From positions 1 to 64,000 of the forward strand of contig JASANZ010002265.1 of NCBI GenBank assembly GCA_030849805.1: a stretch of DNA of 64,000 nucleotides. The letters run 5' to 3'. Each line of letters opens with the position of its first letter. The stretch's first letter is position 1. A program made the position numbers and the translations under genes. The notes under the pieces were generated by a model that ran no database searches, had not been told where the DNA came from, and worked only from the letters and a program-made list of their open reading frames with translations. Positions 1 to 10,672 of the stretch are shown in pieces. Source of the DNA: Sergeia podlipaevii. Its lineage: Eukaryota; Euglenozoa; Kinetoplastea; Trypanosomatida; Trypanosomatidae.

Positions 1-28
1 CCTTCTTTCTGCGATCGCTTTTTTCTTT

Positions 29-58
29 CCCCCCCCCCTTTGGTGGTATTTTTTTCAG
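29..58 (+). promoter_or_regulatory. Polypyrimidine tract and probable trans-splice acceptor of the patatin gene
   Basis: A C10 run at 29-38 and a T-rich stretch end in AG at 57-58, the arrangement expected of a spliced-leader acceptor. It lies 29 nt upstream of the ATG at 88 and inside the longest possible reading frame, which begins with TTG at 40. This supports ATG 88 as the start and explains why the longer frame is not the protein. Confidence 0.55.
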
Positions 59-87
59 TGTTTGTCTTGCGTATTGCCTCATTTAGA

Positions 88-2610
88 ATGCAACGTGGTA
101 GCACTGAGGAAAGCCGCACGAACTCAGCGGCGAAGAGGCGCAAGTCTTCTAGCTCCGCTCCCACTTCCCGTAGGCGACTACGCAGCTCGTCGTCGTCTGG
201 AAAACGGAAACGAAGATTTCCTGCTAACGTTTTTCAGTGGGCCACCAGTTTTCTCGCTTTTCTCTCCACGCTTGCAGCGACAGTTTCCCGCAGTATCGCA
301 GATTTGTTCTCACGAGTTGCGTGGTTTGCCCAGTGGTGCATGCAAGCCATGATTGCTTCCCCACTCCGTAAACCTTTTGAGTGGATATATGGCTATCCCG
401 CCCGCTTACACTGGCGGCGCACAACGAATCGATTTCTAAGCGTCATGCGCACAACGGAAAGTTACAGTACGTACCGTGCGACTGCATGTAATCTAGATCA
501 TCACTCCGGCGTGGACGCGTGGCGCACACGCGCACCACCACGTTCCCTGAGTAACGCGGAGGGACTTCTCCTGGATGCCCATGTGGCGCTGGCATTAGCG
601 CGATCTGGCAATTACATAGCAATGAGTTTGTTTTTGCGCACCATGTTGCTGCGCGGCGCACATGGCATGTGCAATCAATCACTTTACGAGTACTTTACAG
701 AGGCCAAGAGCTGTATTGAGGACTACTGTGCTGCTATCACGTGTCTTGTCGAAGTTTTCGCAGGTGTGCGGACACCAGGCGAGGTGAATGTAATCATTCG
801 TCCGTGCTTTATCCCGAAGGAAACAAACCGTATGAGGCTTCAATCCTGTGCCCGTGCTTTTCTTAACAAAGCTGTGAGGCGTCGTAACGCGAGTTCATCA
901 CCCGCTCCCTCACGAACTTCAGGCAGCAACGCCGCCGCTCCTCAGTTTTCAGCGGGGGCAACGGCCGCCGCAGCAACGGTGGAGTCAGACATGTGGGATC
1001 TGAATGCTGAGGTAGAAGAGACGGTGGCTAACTACATGCGGCAAGCACTCGCCAAGAAAGCCAAAGATGAACAGTCTGTCGTCGATTCCATTGCAACGGG
1101 TGGACCTAATGGGCGTGGGTTGCCATCACTCTCGGTTGCCACCACGAAGCTTCCTGCGGTTTCTGCCACAGGGAAAGATGACACTGGTGGTGAAGCAGTC
1201 TGTAACAACTCTTTTACAGATCCAACAGGTGCTCAACTCTCAACGCAACCCCCAAGCCCTAACGACACGGCAGCGGCATTGCCGTTGATATCTTCTCGAT
1301 GTGGTGATGCTCTCGCATCCAAAAAGGGGAGTAAGAAGCAGCGTGTGCACATTATTACGACTTTCCCGCGTCAATCCACTCCAGGCAACGACACCACCTT
1401 TTTACGCGGCATGGTCGAGTGGGCATACATGCACCTACCCAACGAGCAGCCACAGTTGTCTTGTTCAAATCAGGTGGAGGTGCTGCGTGACACACTGCGC
1501 TCCTTCGGGCGAACCGCACTTGTTCTGAGCGGCGGCGCCTCAATGGGGGCTTACCACGCCGGCGTGGTGCGAGCGCTATTCGATGCCCGCGTGCTTCCGA
1601 GTATCATGTCGGGCTCATCTGCGGGATCGATTATTGCCTCCTTGATATGCACCAAGCACCCGACTGAGCTTGCGCGATTCATGAAGTCTGACGTGCTATC
1701 TGCAGATGCACTGCAGCTCACTCCCTTTGGGGAGGACACCGGCGTCGCTCAGAAGCTGCGCCACTTCTTCCGTACGGGTGTTTTGATGGATGTCCGCTCG
1801 CTCATGGAGTGCATTCGCGGGCATTGTGGCGACATGACCTTTTTGCAAGCCTTTAATCTCACCGGCAAGGCTCTAAACATCTCCGTCACGCGCGACGGGC
1901 AGAAGGGCACACACGAAGACCGCCACGTGCTACTCAATTATCTGACCTCACCCAACGTCGTTATTTGGAGTGCGGTGAGTGCGAGTTGCGCACTACCTGG
2001 ACTCTTCACAGCTGTGCAGCTGATACAAAAGTCTCCGAGAGATGATTCCTTCAGTCCGTACCAACCTGGGGAGCTATGGTGTGATGGCAGCGTGGCCCAA
2101 GACGTCCCACGTGACCGCCTCTCGGAGCTTTTCCATGTTAACTTTGTTATTGTGAGTCAGGTGAATCCCTTTGTGATCCCCTTCATGTCTGCACCTCCTT
2201 CGACGCTCGTCGTGAGCTCCAGGCGGTCACTGCTCGGGCGACTCTACTTCGCCGCTGTGAACGAGCTGCGCCACTGGTTGGTTAGCGCGTTTGACATTGG
2301 GCTGTTGCCCAAATCGGGTGTGCTAGAAGTCCCTTACATGCTGCTGACGCAGTACTACGGCGGTAATGTTACCATCTTGCCCGTTGGCGATATCTTTTCT
2401 AGCGCCCCTGACTATCTTAACATTGTCAACAATCCCACAGCGGAGTACATCAGCTTTGTCGCATCACGAGCACAGGTGCGGACGTGGCCGTATGTCACGC
2501 GAATTCGCTACGCCACAATGATTGAACGGGCACTTGTTGGCGCTCTTCAGGTTCTTGAGCAGCAGCAGCAGCAGCAGCGGCAAAAACAGAAGGGACGCCT
2601 GAAATGTTAA
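88..2610 (+). CDS. Patatin-like phospholipase / triacylglycerol lipase (SDP1/Tgl-type)
   Basis: This 840-residue protein is a probable serine lipase acting on triacylglycerol or phospholipid at lipid droplets or ER. The patatin core is clear. A glycine-rich oxyanion loop (LSGGASMGAYHAG, about residues 481-495) is followed by the nucleophile elbow GSSAGS (Ser near 511) and the Asp of the dyad in CDGS (Asp666). Residues about 100-240 match the conserved region upstream of the patatin domain in Tgl3/SDP1-type lipases (MSLFLRTMLLRGAHGM). A Ser/Arg-rich basic N-terminus and a hydrophobic stretch near residues 45-75 could serve membrane association. The 300-470 linker is low complexity and the C-terminus has a Gln run. 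ATG 88 was chosen because the acceptor AG at 57-58 would remove the TTG at 40. The family call is firm; the substrate is inferred from family. Confidence 0.9.
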   Translation: MQRGSTEESRTNSAAKRRKSSSSAPTSRRRLRSSSSSGKRKRRFPANVFQWATSFLAFLSTLAATVSRSIADLFSRVAWFAQWCMQAMIASPLRKPFEWIYGYPARLHWRRTTNRFLSVMRTTESYSTYRATACNLDHHSGVDAWRTRAPPRSLSNAEGLLLDAHVALALARSGNYIAMSLFLRTMLLRGAHGMCNQSLYEYFTEAKSCIEDYCAAITCLVEVFAGVRTPGEVNVIIRPCFIPKETNRMRLQSCARAFLNKAVRRRNASSSPAPSRTSGSNAAAPQFSAGATAAAATVESDMWDLNAEVEETVANYMRQALAKKAKDEQSVVDSIATGGPNGRGLPSLSVATTKLPAVSATGKDDTGGEAVCNNSFTDPTGAQLSTQPPSPNDTAAALPLISSRCGDALASKKGSKKQRVHIITTFPRQSTPGNDTTFLRGMVEWAYMHLPNEQPQLSCSNQVEVLRDTLRSFGRTALVLSGGASMGAYHAGVVRALFDARVLPSIMSGSSAGSIIASLICTKHPTELARFMKSDVLSADALQLTPFGEDTGVAQKLRHFFRTGVLMDVRSLMECIRGHCGDMTFLQAFNLTGKALNISVTRDGQKGTHEDRHVLLNYLTSPNVVIWSAVSASCALPGLFTAVQLIQKSPRDDSFSPYQPGELWCDGSVAQDVPRDRLSELFHVNFVIVSQVNPFVIPFMSAPPSTLVVSSRRSLLGRLYFAAVNELRHWLVSAFDIGLLPKSGVLEVPYMLLTQYYGGNVTILPVGDIFSSAPDYLNIVNNPTAEYISFVASRAQVRTWPYVTRIRYATMIERALVGALQVLEQQQQQQRQKQKGRLKC

Positions 2611-3126
2611 TGAGTCTAGCTTTGGATTTAAATTCTGATCGCGCCTCTGCACAAAGGCATGTGCCTGGGGATTGTATACATCCTCTTCCCCGCCTGTTAT
2701 TGCTCTGTATACTTGCTGAACTGTGTAGACGGTGCACTTTTTTTTTTGCTATTCTTATCTGTAAACGCACCTCCATGTCTTTTTTTTTTTCCTACACAGA
2801 ACTGAGGATAACTATGTTAAAAACTTGACGTGAAGTTTGCATTCGCTGCGTTCCTGGCCTTGTGTAACCAGAGCTCTGTCGTTATGGCTGATGCTGTACC
2901 TTGTCGCCGTGGTAATAGAAATGTATTTCTATCCCCTCCCCCGATTTACGATCATTGTTCCTTCTCGTAGTGAAGAGTGTAGCGCGACTTGCACTTGGGC
3001 TGAGGTTGTGCTGCTTGAGTGGGAGGGCCACACACACACGGACCAGCTCTCATTGTGAACAGTTGCTTATTAAAGTAATTTTGCATATAGATTTTGACGT
3101 ACTGGAAGCAGTAATAACTAGGAACT
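2611..3126 (+). other. Intergenic spacer, lipase to Nudix gene
   Basis: No gene seen. It holds T-rich tracts (for example 2740-2752 and 2780-2790) that could direct polyadenylation of the upstream mRNA and trans-splicing of the downstream one. A short CA repeat lies near 3030. Confidence 0.5.
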
Positions 3127-4902
3127 ATGCCCGGAAAGGTGACTTTGCCCGCATGCTTTGATACGGTCTTTAACAGCGTGGAGCCTATCCCTCCAGAGAG
3201 ACTCGAGGTCTCCATGCACCACACGCATCAGCGCATCAAGACTCCAGCATTAGACGAAAAAGCAATTGAGGAAACCTGGGCAAACTTGGTTGATACCCAG
3301 TGCAAGCGCGACGAGCACCTACGCATCAACAGCAGCGACATCGTTGCGAGTGTGCGCAACTACGATAGAAACCTTGCATCCGCGACGAAGATAGTACTCA
3401 ATGCGGGTGGTGGTGGTGGTGTTTCACACACTGCTGCAGTGTCACCTCCTATTGCGAATGTGTCCTCGAACAGAGGCGATCTAGACGATGTGGACTTAGA
3501 CGAAGAGAGCGTGTGTAGTAGTAGTAACTCTAGTATCATCCCCACACGGAGTATCTCTGGACCTCCGCCACCCAATGCTTATCCTGTGAGCTCAACCCCA
3601 GTGGTTGGATGGACCTCTGCCTTGGCACAGACGCGGCCCCGTGATGCCGTAGAAGAGTCTCCGTGTCCTTCCACGCCATTTCTCTTTAACGGAATGAAGT
3701 TTCGCCTTCACGACGTAATCGTGGCGACTGCTAGCGGATCTCCACCGGAAATGCAGCCCTTTGCAACTTCCACCAGCAGTATTGCGGACGCGCCAAGTGG
3801 TATAGGGGCACCTGCGCGCGAATACCAGCACACTTCACGACCGAAGGAGCATCCTCATCCCTCCTCTTTTTTCTCAGAGACGAGTCAGAGGCACGAATCG
3901 GTGTTGCGCCAGACAGACGACGATTTGGCAAACGATAGTTCAGTTGGAGACGGGAACACTGCCACCGCATCCACGACAGCATCACAGCGGAGCGGCTGCG
4001 GCGGTGGAAGCGGGCAGTGGGTGCCGCGGCCAGGCGCTGTTACACGTACGCTCCCTGTGATGCAGTGCCTCTTGCAATTGGGCTTGACAGATTACAAGAC
4101 TAGCCTAGGCACGTGCAAACACATTTCTCGGTATTGGAAATACTCGCGCGAACGGGCATCGGTGGCCAACAGCGGCAAGTTGCGGCGAACTTGCAGTGCT
4201 ACGCATGTGCTGCCAGTGAACGACACTCCTGTAGATTCACACGCTCTTGCATACGCTGAAGAAATAGAGAACATGGAAAAGTATCTGGCAAATGCGCTTG
4301 GAGTGGAAGCTCTCGCAGTAACAAACGATCATAAGGCCGTCCTGTTTCGCCGTTCCACCCTGGTGAGTGAGTACCCAGGATACTACTGCTGTCCTGGTGG
4401 GCATCCGGAACCTACGCATATCTTCAACCTTACGAACTACAAGCGGCACACGCCCACATCTGACCACGCTTCCCTTTTGCAGTATGCATCTCTTTGGTTT
4501 GAGAATTTGGCCGGTGACAACGTGACGCGTGAGCTGTACAGCTCGATAGAAGTAGAGGTGTCTGATGAAATCGGGGTGTCTCGAGAGCTGTGCAAAAACA
4601 GGGGACTCCTGAGCCTTATACGCAACACTCAGACCCGGAAGCCCGACTTGTGTTTCTGGGTACAGGTGAACTGTTCTAGCGATGTAGTGCGGCAGAAATT
4701 TGTCTCACGCTGCGGCACCGAGGCTTTTGAGTCGGACGAGGGCTCCCTTGTCTTCCTCGATTTGCTTAGTCATACTACGGTAGAAGACATGGTAAAGTTT
4801 GTCAACACGACGCTTAATGGCTGCATTACACCTGCGTCATACGCTTGTCTTATCCATGGGGCACTTTCTATGCGTCATCGCATGAACTTGCAACGTCAAT
4901 AA
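3127..4902 (+). CDS. NUDT22-like Nudix-family protein with long disordered N-terminal extension
   Basis: This is a 591-residue protein. The C-terminal third resembles NUDT22, a UDP-glucose/UDP-galactose hydrolase. Matching segments are LGLTDYKTSLGT (about 318-329), AVTNDHKAVLFRRS, and CPGGHPEP (about 420-427). After an insertion comes a divergent Nudix-like helix, EVEVSDEIGVSREL. As in NUDT22, the canonical Nudix box is not intact, so catalysis cannot be assumed. Residues about 60-300 are Ser/Thr/Gly-rich low complexity with no recognisable domain, making the protein roughly twice the usual NUDT22 length. It starts at an ATG preceded by AT-rich leader and ends in TAA. Family assignment is from motifs only; the substrate is inferred. 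Confidence 0.72.
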   Translation: MPGKVTLPACFDTVFNSVEPIPPERLEVSMHHTHQRIKTPALDEKAIEETWANLVDTQCKRDEHLRINSSDIVASVRNYDRNLASATKIVLNAGGGGGVSHTAAVSPPIANVSSNRGDLDDVDLDEESVCSSSNSSIIPTRSISGPPPPNAYPVSSTPVVGWTSALAQTRPRDAVEESPCPSTPFLFNGMKFRLHDVIVATASGSPPEMQPFATSTSSIADAPSGIGAPAREYQHTSRPKEHPHPSSFFSETSQRHESVLRQTDDDLANDSSVGDGNTATASTTASQRSGCGGGSGQWVPRPGAVTRTLPVMQCLLQLGLTDYKTSLGTCKHISRYWKYSRERASVANSGKLRRTCSATHVLPVNDTPVDSHALAYAEEIENMEKYLANALGVEALAVTNDHKAVLFRRSTLVSEYPGYYCCPGGHPEPTHIFNLTNYKRHTPTSDHASLLQYASLWFENLAGDNVTRELYSSIEVEVSDEIGVSRELCKNRGLLSLIRNTQTRKPDLCFWVQVNCSSDVVRQKFVSRCGTEAFESDEGSLVFLDLLSHTTVEDMVKFVNTTLNGCITPASYACLIHGALSMRHRMNLQRQ

Positions 4903-6310
4903 TCGAGCATGCGTGGGCTGTGTTGTTGGGGCCGTTTCAAACCCTTGTCAGTAGCACGTACGCTTATGGAAGGAATGTTTTTTTGTTTAGTGGTGTGTAT
5001 CTTGTATTTTTTTTCTTCTTGTCACTATAGTTGTTCATGTCGTTACTTCTTGTTTGAGAAGCGAAAACATAATTGGGATCATAGGTAGCACGCAAGACTG
5101 GGGGAGTGAGACAAGGAAACAGGGTGGGATCTATGTGCATGCAAGCAGCAGCCTTCATCCAGCGTTTCTTACTACCATTTTTTGATTCATGAAAAATGTG
5201 TGTCTGTGTGTGGAATGTATGGCACTACATGACGGCCATCTCAAAATACTTTTTTTTTCTTCACACCCTACCCTTTGCCGCATGCTACCCACTCATTTAG
5301 TGGTGCTGGTTCTTGCGTGTCCTCCCCATCTCCACTAGTGTTCATCTATCTATACTGCATACGCAGTACTACTATATTGCATAATATCATATATTTTTTT
5401 TATGGAGTATTTCTTGAAGTTAAGAGAGGTGGGGTGAGAAGTAAAAGAAAAGAAAATAAACTTTCGTGTCTAGTTATCTGTTGTGCGCGTATGTCCATCT
5501 CTATTAACGCAGGCATTCTTTGTAAAGGAAGAAACGCAAGATAGAAAGGAAGGCAGATGTACGGAAGGGTATGAATGAAAAGGCACAATTATAAATATAT
5601 ACCTACACATAGCGTGCAAATAAACACCTATACCAATTTCATTTAAGATACAGGGTATTACTGGTAGAGGAACTTCACGCTGCTCAAAATATATATATAT
5701 ATATATTGAAGAAAGGAAAGTCTGTGGATTTATTTTTGTATTTTTGTTTTCTATTTGCGATTTGTTGTAATATGGCAGCGTACACATAGGAGATGTTTCT
5801 TTTATATTGAATTTGCTACTAACTCTACAACTGCGAGTTATAGAAAGAGTAGAGAAACTCATTGTCATTGTTATTGTAGCTTACAACGTCAATTAAAGTC
5901 AGTTATTTTTGTATTTTTTTTGGTTGCCTTGAATGCCTTGCTCTCTTCAGTTTAATACTGTTTTTTTTAAAAAAAAATATGTATTATTATTATTTGATTT
6001 ACACATCTTATCATCTTGCATGACATTTAGGAATGAAAAAAAAAACATTTAAAACAATATTTTACTTACATCTGTTTCTTCTTCACTTTTTCTTTTTTTT
6101 AGTGCGTGTGCGAAGCGTTAATTCGCTATATACTCATAGAGACTCTCCGATCTCCTCTATTTTTTTTCTAGATTATTGGTGATTTATAACTCTTATCTTT
6201 CTATTTTGGTGAGTGTTGTTTTTCTCTCTTATTATTACAACCACACACGTAAAACATTAACGAAATATTATACATACACATACAGAACAGCAGACTATTT
6301 AGCCTTTAAA
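4903..6310 (+). other. Long AT-rich intergenic spacer
   Basis: No gene supported over about 1.4 kb. It contains T-runs, an AT dinucleotide run near 5690-5706, and A/T homopolymers near 5965-6110. Open frames here (such as one on the minus strand around 5470-5868) are Ile/Tyr/Phe-rich translations of simple sequence. The 3' end carries the polypyrimidine tract of the kinase gene. Confidence 0.5.
6143..6171 (+). promoter_or_regulatory. Polypyrimidine tract and candidate trans-splice acceptor of the kinase gene
   Basis: A CT-rich stretch ending in T8CTAG, with AG at 6170-6171, precedes the ATG at 6311 by 139 nt. A longer open frame starts with TTG at 6176. Its first 45 residues are AT-rich leader translation, so the ATG is preferred. 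A later AG could also be used. Confidence 0.4.
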
Positions 6311-9118
6311 ATGGAAGATTATGCTGTGTGCCACAAGATTGGTGATGGCGCTCAGGGTGTTGTGTATGAAGTAAAGCACATTCATAGCGAGCAGCACTAC
6401 GCGATGAAGGTGATTCGCTGTACCAACCAGGAGCAGGTGAACCTTGCGTTGAAGGAAATTAAGCTGCTGCTGCGCCTTCGCCACCCAAACATTGTAACCT
6501 ACGAAGACTTTCATTTAGTCTTCAACAACGCTAAGGCACGGAGCGCGTTTGAGTTTGCCACGAGAGATGGCAAAACAAACGTTGAAGCCGATGAGGGGAA
6601 CGTTCGCCTCTACAGTCTCTCTAACAGCCTGCTGGAAGGCGATGCCGACAGCGACGGTGGAAACGGCAGAGTGCGCGTTGGTGTACTGTCTGACGAAGCA
6701 GTGCGTTCCTACCTTCTTGGCAAGGAGGAGATAGCAGTGTGCATCATCATGGAGTTGTGCCGTAGTGGGGACATGCAGGACGTTATCAAGGATGCGAAAC
6801 AGAAGATGATGGAGACAGGCTCGCATCCTATCAAGGAAGAGATGATTTTAGCATGGATGGAACAGTGTGCTGCTGCGTTGCACTTTATCCACTCCAATGG
6901 CTTTCTGCACCGCGACTTGAAGCCCACCAACATCTTCTTTGATGACTCTAGAGAGATTAAAGTAGGTGACTTTGGGCTCGCCGCAGCGATTGGACTCGGA
7001 CGCAGCTCTGTGGTGGGTTCACCTTACTATCTCGCGCCGGAGCTGATGCTGCAACAGCGATATGACAACAAGGTCGACGTGTGGGGTCTTGGTGTCATCA
7101 TACTGGAGCTTACCACACTGCGTGAGCAGCCAGTTAACAGCATGGTACTGCAGGATCCTAACGTGGCGGATTCTCTGGTGCGTAATGTCACTAAGATGGG
7201 CTTCTCATCCAAGTTGGCTGCGTTGCTACGCGACATGCTGAATCGCCACCCGGAGGAACGCCCCAACACCACCACCATCTTGCAGCGCCTCTCATGTCTC
7301 TCCCCAGCCTCTCCGCATCTGGGACTGTCGTGCAGCATGTTCCTCGGCATGAGTTGCCCAAAGCTTGCCGATGCGCTGTGTGCATACTGCGAGGTGGAGC
7401 CCGCCACAATGGTGTGTAGTGTGTGCAAGTGTGCGTACTGCACAGCGTGCGACACAGCTCGGCACAAGCACCCGTCCCGTCAGTCTCATGAGCGCACCTC
7501 CACTCAGTCTTTCATGAGTAGCGTTTTACAGCAAACGCTTTCCTCTTCGCGTACTTCACCAACGACGACCATGTCGGATCATCCCGGCCACCATGGCGGA
7601 GCGTCGTCATTTCAATCTCATTTGGCTCTGCAGCAGCAACATCACCTGCAGCATAGTGGACAGAGCCAGCATACCAGTCATGAGCTCTCTACTTCCGCTA
7701 GCCGCTCCATTGCACGCTTCCAGGTCGCACTGCCTGGTACGAGTGCGTCCATGTCGGACTTTTCCATGAGCAACGTACTCCCCCGGCGGGACATCACTCA
7801 TGCTGACACCATAGCACGTGTACCGGAGGATTTTACCGACCTTGCCGCTGCACTCGCTGCGGTGGTGACGATGCCACAGATCCGCAAAATCGTGGTGTCG
7901 AAGAACCTCGTCTACAGTTTTCCTCTTGTCCTCACAAGCGCTCTTCCGGAAAATATTCGCATTGTAGGGGAGAGCCCCTCTCCTGTACTCGAGGTGGCAG
8001 ACAGTCCTTTTGCGCTGCACTGCGCCTCCGGCAAGGGGACGCTTGAGAACTTTGTTATCCGCCACGTGGGCAAAAGTTCCACTCCACTGCAACTGCTATC
8101 GAAGAATGGCGGCGAGGCAGGCAGCCCAAAAGAGAAGAAGCCGCCCCGTCCAATTGCAGTGCTGATGAGCGGTGGTGAGTGGCGCCTTCACAAGTGTCGT
8201 ATCTCATGCATTAAAGGCTGCGGAGTTACCGTGGGAGGAGGAGGAGGAGGAGGAGGTAACAGTAGTGGTGACGACGCTGAAGCGGGTAAGCACCATCGCC
8301 AACATCGCTCGGGCAATATAAAAGGCAAAGGCAGCACGACCGCGACGGTGATAGATGCAGATTCTTCCTATGAGCAAGAGGCTAAGATACATCTGGACCC
8401 TGTTGTGACGAAGTGTACCTTTATGGACGTGACCACAGCGGGCGTGATTGTCAACGAGCGTGCGCGTGGGTTATTTGAGGGAAATACCTTCTCCGGATGT
8501 GGCTACGCAGCTTTTTTGCTCAAGCGGGGCTGCACCCCTCGTATTAGAGGCAATTTGATTACCGACGGAGTGGAGACGGGCGTCTTCTGCCACGATGCGG
8601 CGGGCACAATTGAGTACAATCTTATTGCGCAGAACACTGGGTGTGGAGTGGTGATTATGGGGGCGAGCGCTACCCCAGTTGTGCGCAAGAACCGGGTGAT
8701 TAATAACGGACAGGCAGGCTTTTTCTGTTGTGACCACGCGTCCCCGTTTATCTGCGACAATGAGATTAAGCAGAATCACAAGGCTGGCGTGCTCATCAAA
8801 ACCAAGGCTGCACCAAAGGTGACGAGAAACACCATCGAGGACGGAAAGGAGGCGGGTGTGTACATCTTTGAAGGCGGCAGCGGCATCATCGAGGAGAACA
8901 GCATCCGAGGCAATCGTAATGCGGGCCTTCTGGTGACCACTCAGGGTTCGCCACACGTAATCAAAAACATAATGGCCAAGAATGCGTATGAGGGAATCTG
9001 GGTGTGCAAGGGTGGCGCTGGTACGTTTTGCGACAATGATCTGCGCGGCAACACTAAAGGACCGAAGGATATTGAGAAGGATTGTAAAGTGGTATGGGTG
9101 GGAAATACTGAAGAGTAA
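6311..9118 (+). CDS. NEK-like protein kinase with B-box zinc finger and C-terminal beta-helix
   Basis: A 935-residue multidomain protein. The kinase domain occupies about 4-335: Gly loop GDGAQGVV (11-18), ATP Lys33, HRDLKPTN with catalytic Asp202, DFG at Asp220, and APE near 242-244. All catalytic residues are present, so it should be active. About 70 extra residues are inserted before the hinge (IIMELC). A Cys/His-rich B-box-type finger follows (about 352-394, CAYCEVEP...CSVCKCAYCTACD...H). A low-complexity Gln/His/Ser linker leads into a right-handed parallel beta-helix (about 500-930). Its repeated rungs of the type N.I..N...GV.I resemble those of FBXO11/NosD-like proteins. A Gly8 run interrupts it near 8235-8258. 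Kinase family is inferred from NEK-like organisation; the beta-helix probably binds a protein or polymer ligand. The ATG coincides with the start of kinase homology. Confidence 0.88.
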   Translation: MEDYAVCHKIGDGAQGVVYEVKHIHSEQHYAMKVIRCTNQEQVNLALKEIKLLLRLRHPNIVTYEDFHLVFNNAKARSAFEFATRDGKTNVEADEGNVRLYSLSNSLLEGDADSDGGNGRVRVGVLSDEAVRSYLLGKEEIAVCIIMELCRSGDMQDVIKDAKQKMMETGSHPIKEEMILAWMEQCAAALHFIHSNGFLHRDLKPTNIFFDDSREIKVGDFGLAAAIGLGRSSVVGSPYYLAPELMLQQRYDNKVDVWGLGVIILELTTLREQPVNSMVLQDPNVADSLVRNVTKMGFSSKLAALLRDMLNRHPEERPNTTTILQRLSCLSPASPHLGLSCSMFLGMSCPKLADALCAYCEVEPATMVCSVCKCAYCTACDTARHKHPSRQSHERTSTQSFMSSVLQQTLSSSRTSPTTTMSDHPGHHGGASSFQSHLALQQQHHLQHSGQSQHTSHELSTSASRSIARFQVALPGTSASMSDFSMSNVLPRRDITHADTIARVPEDFTDLAAALAAVVTMPQIRKIVVSKNLVYSFPLVLTSALPENIRIVGESPSPVLEVADSPFALHCASGKGTLENFVIRHVGKSSTPLQLLSKNGGEAGSPKEKKPPRPIAVLMSGGEWRLHKCRISCIKGCGVTVGGGGGGGGNSSGDDAEAGKHHRQHRSGNIKGKGSTTATVIDADSSYEQEAKIHLDPVVTKCTFMDVTTAGVIVNERARGLFEGNTFSGCGYAAFLLKRGCTPRIRGNLITDGVETGVFCHDAAGTIEYNLIAQNTGCGVVIMGASATPVVRKNRVINNGQAGFFCCDHASPFICDNEIKQNHKAGVLIKTKAAPKVTRNTIEDGKEAGVYIFEGGSGIIEENSIRGNRNAGLLVTTQGSPHVIKNIMAKNAYEGIWVCKGGAGTFCDNDLRGNTKGPKDIEKDCKVVWVGNTEE

Positions 9119-10672
9119 TACGTAGATATATATATAGACAGACAGACAGACAGACAGACGTGCAGATATCCTCGTAAGAAATGAGAGGAATGGAAGATGT
9201 CACATGGGAATTAGAAGCGAATGGAGGCTTTACCAAGTTGCTGTCAGACTCTGAAGACATTTCTTTTTTTTTTTTTCTTTTTGGTGATAGTGGTGATTCT
9301 TTTTTTCTTCTCCTTTTCGGATATGGATGTATGTGAAAGCATTCTCAATAGCGCGATAATATATTCTTAAATACGATTTTTTTAAATTTTATCTTTAAGG
9401 TTAAAGCGTGATGTGAGGTAGTGCATATTTTAGCTGTGTCATTGGCAATGTGTCTGTCGTTGGCATTGCACAAATATTGTTTCGCTATTATCAGTAAAAA
9501 TGAAGAGAGGTTTGTTAACCCTAGATATCCCCCTTCCCTTTGCATTTAGAGTATTCAGTCGAACTTGAAAGAGAAGGAAGTGAAAAAGAAAGCGATAGAG
9601 GCTCTCGCTCTCCCGCATTTTTTTTTTCTTCTTCTTCTCTTTTTGGTTTCCACAATAATTTTAGATTTTACTTTTACTATTATCATTATAGTTACTATTG
9701 ATATAGCAGTGTATCATTCCTTGCTTACATATATACATATCCACATATATTTGCATTATAGAGAAGAAGAAACTAAAAATATAATGAAAAAAATGTTCAG
9801 TTGACTGTACGTAGCATGGAGTAAGATGCAAACGTCCGGTAGGCTTGTATAATATGCACCAAAAAGTAGAATGTGTGCCTCTTCGCGTGGTGTGCTACAT
9901 CTAGTTTTCTTTTTCTTTTTCTTTTTTTCCCTTGGTATGATCTAGAAACTGTACCATGGAGCTCACTTGAGTGTTTCGCTATTGTTGCTGCTGGTTTTTT
10001 TTTCTTTACCTTTAACACGAACTATTGCCTTTACTGCAATGCCAATTTTTTTTGTATGCATGTATGTATTGCTTTTCATGTCATGGGCCGTTTTCTTGGT
10101 ATTTTCAAACCTCTGTACGCGTTTTATTTTTTTCGTTAGAAGCTGCTTTATTTTTGGTGATAATCTTAGCGTAACGCGAATACTGGCTATCTTTTTTTGT
10201 TTTTCTATTTTTCCTATAGTTGTTCTTGACGCGCTGACGCACAGAGATATTCCTGAGTGTCCACGATTGCTATACCGAAGTATTATTCTATCTGCTTGTA
10301 GTGTTACCCACAATACTGATGTGTTGCTGATCAACACCAAGAACAATACAAAAAAACAAAACAAAACAAAAAACAAAAAACTAAAGAAAACTAAAATACA
10401 CACGAAAGCGATGCTTGCTGCATTTTGGTAGGTGTGTCAGCTTGCGAAATTGAGAACTGGCTTTTTTTCACTATTCAGACATAAATATGCCTTTGTACAT
10501 TCATTGCGTAGCGTCTTGGTATACAATCTTTTTTTTATATTACTATTTCCTTCAATTTTTACTTTTTGTTTGCCTTCTATACTTATATATATGCCCACGC
10601 AAAGTGGTGCTCATATTTCAGTAAGATATAGAGGTTTATTGAAACACACTCGGCCCAGCACACGTTGACATT
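9119..10672 (+). other. Long AT-rich intergenic spacer
   Basis: No gene supported over about 1.55 kb. A (TA)n run at 9126-9136 is joined to a (GACA)n tetranucleotide repeat at 9137-9159, and many T-runs follow. Frames on both strands (for example about 9963-10431) are Phe/Leu- or Lys-rich simple-sequence translations. This is likely the 3' UTR of the kinase mRNA plus the leader of the next gene. Confidence 0.5.
9126..9159. repeat. (TA)n/(GACA)n microsatellite
   Basis: Eleven bases of alternating AT are followed directly by nearly six GACA units, just after the kinase stop codon. Confidence 0.85.

Noticed and set aside
5470..5868. A 132-codon minus-strand frame in a plus-strand block
   Set aside because: Composition is simple AT-rich sequence (runs of Ile/Tyr), on the wrong strand for the transcription unit, with no family features.
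9963..10431. Overlapping frames of about 150 codons on both strands
   Set aside because: Both are homopolymer-driven (Phe/Leu on one strand, Lys on the other) within a spacer.
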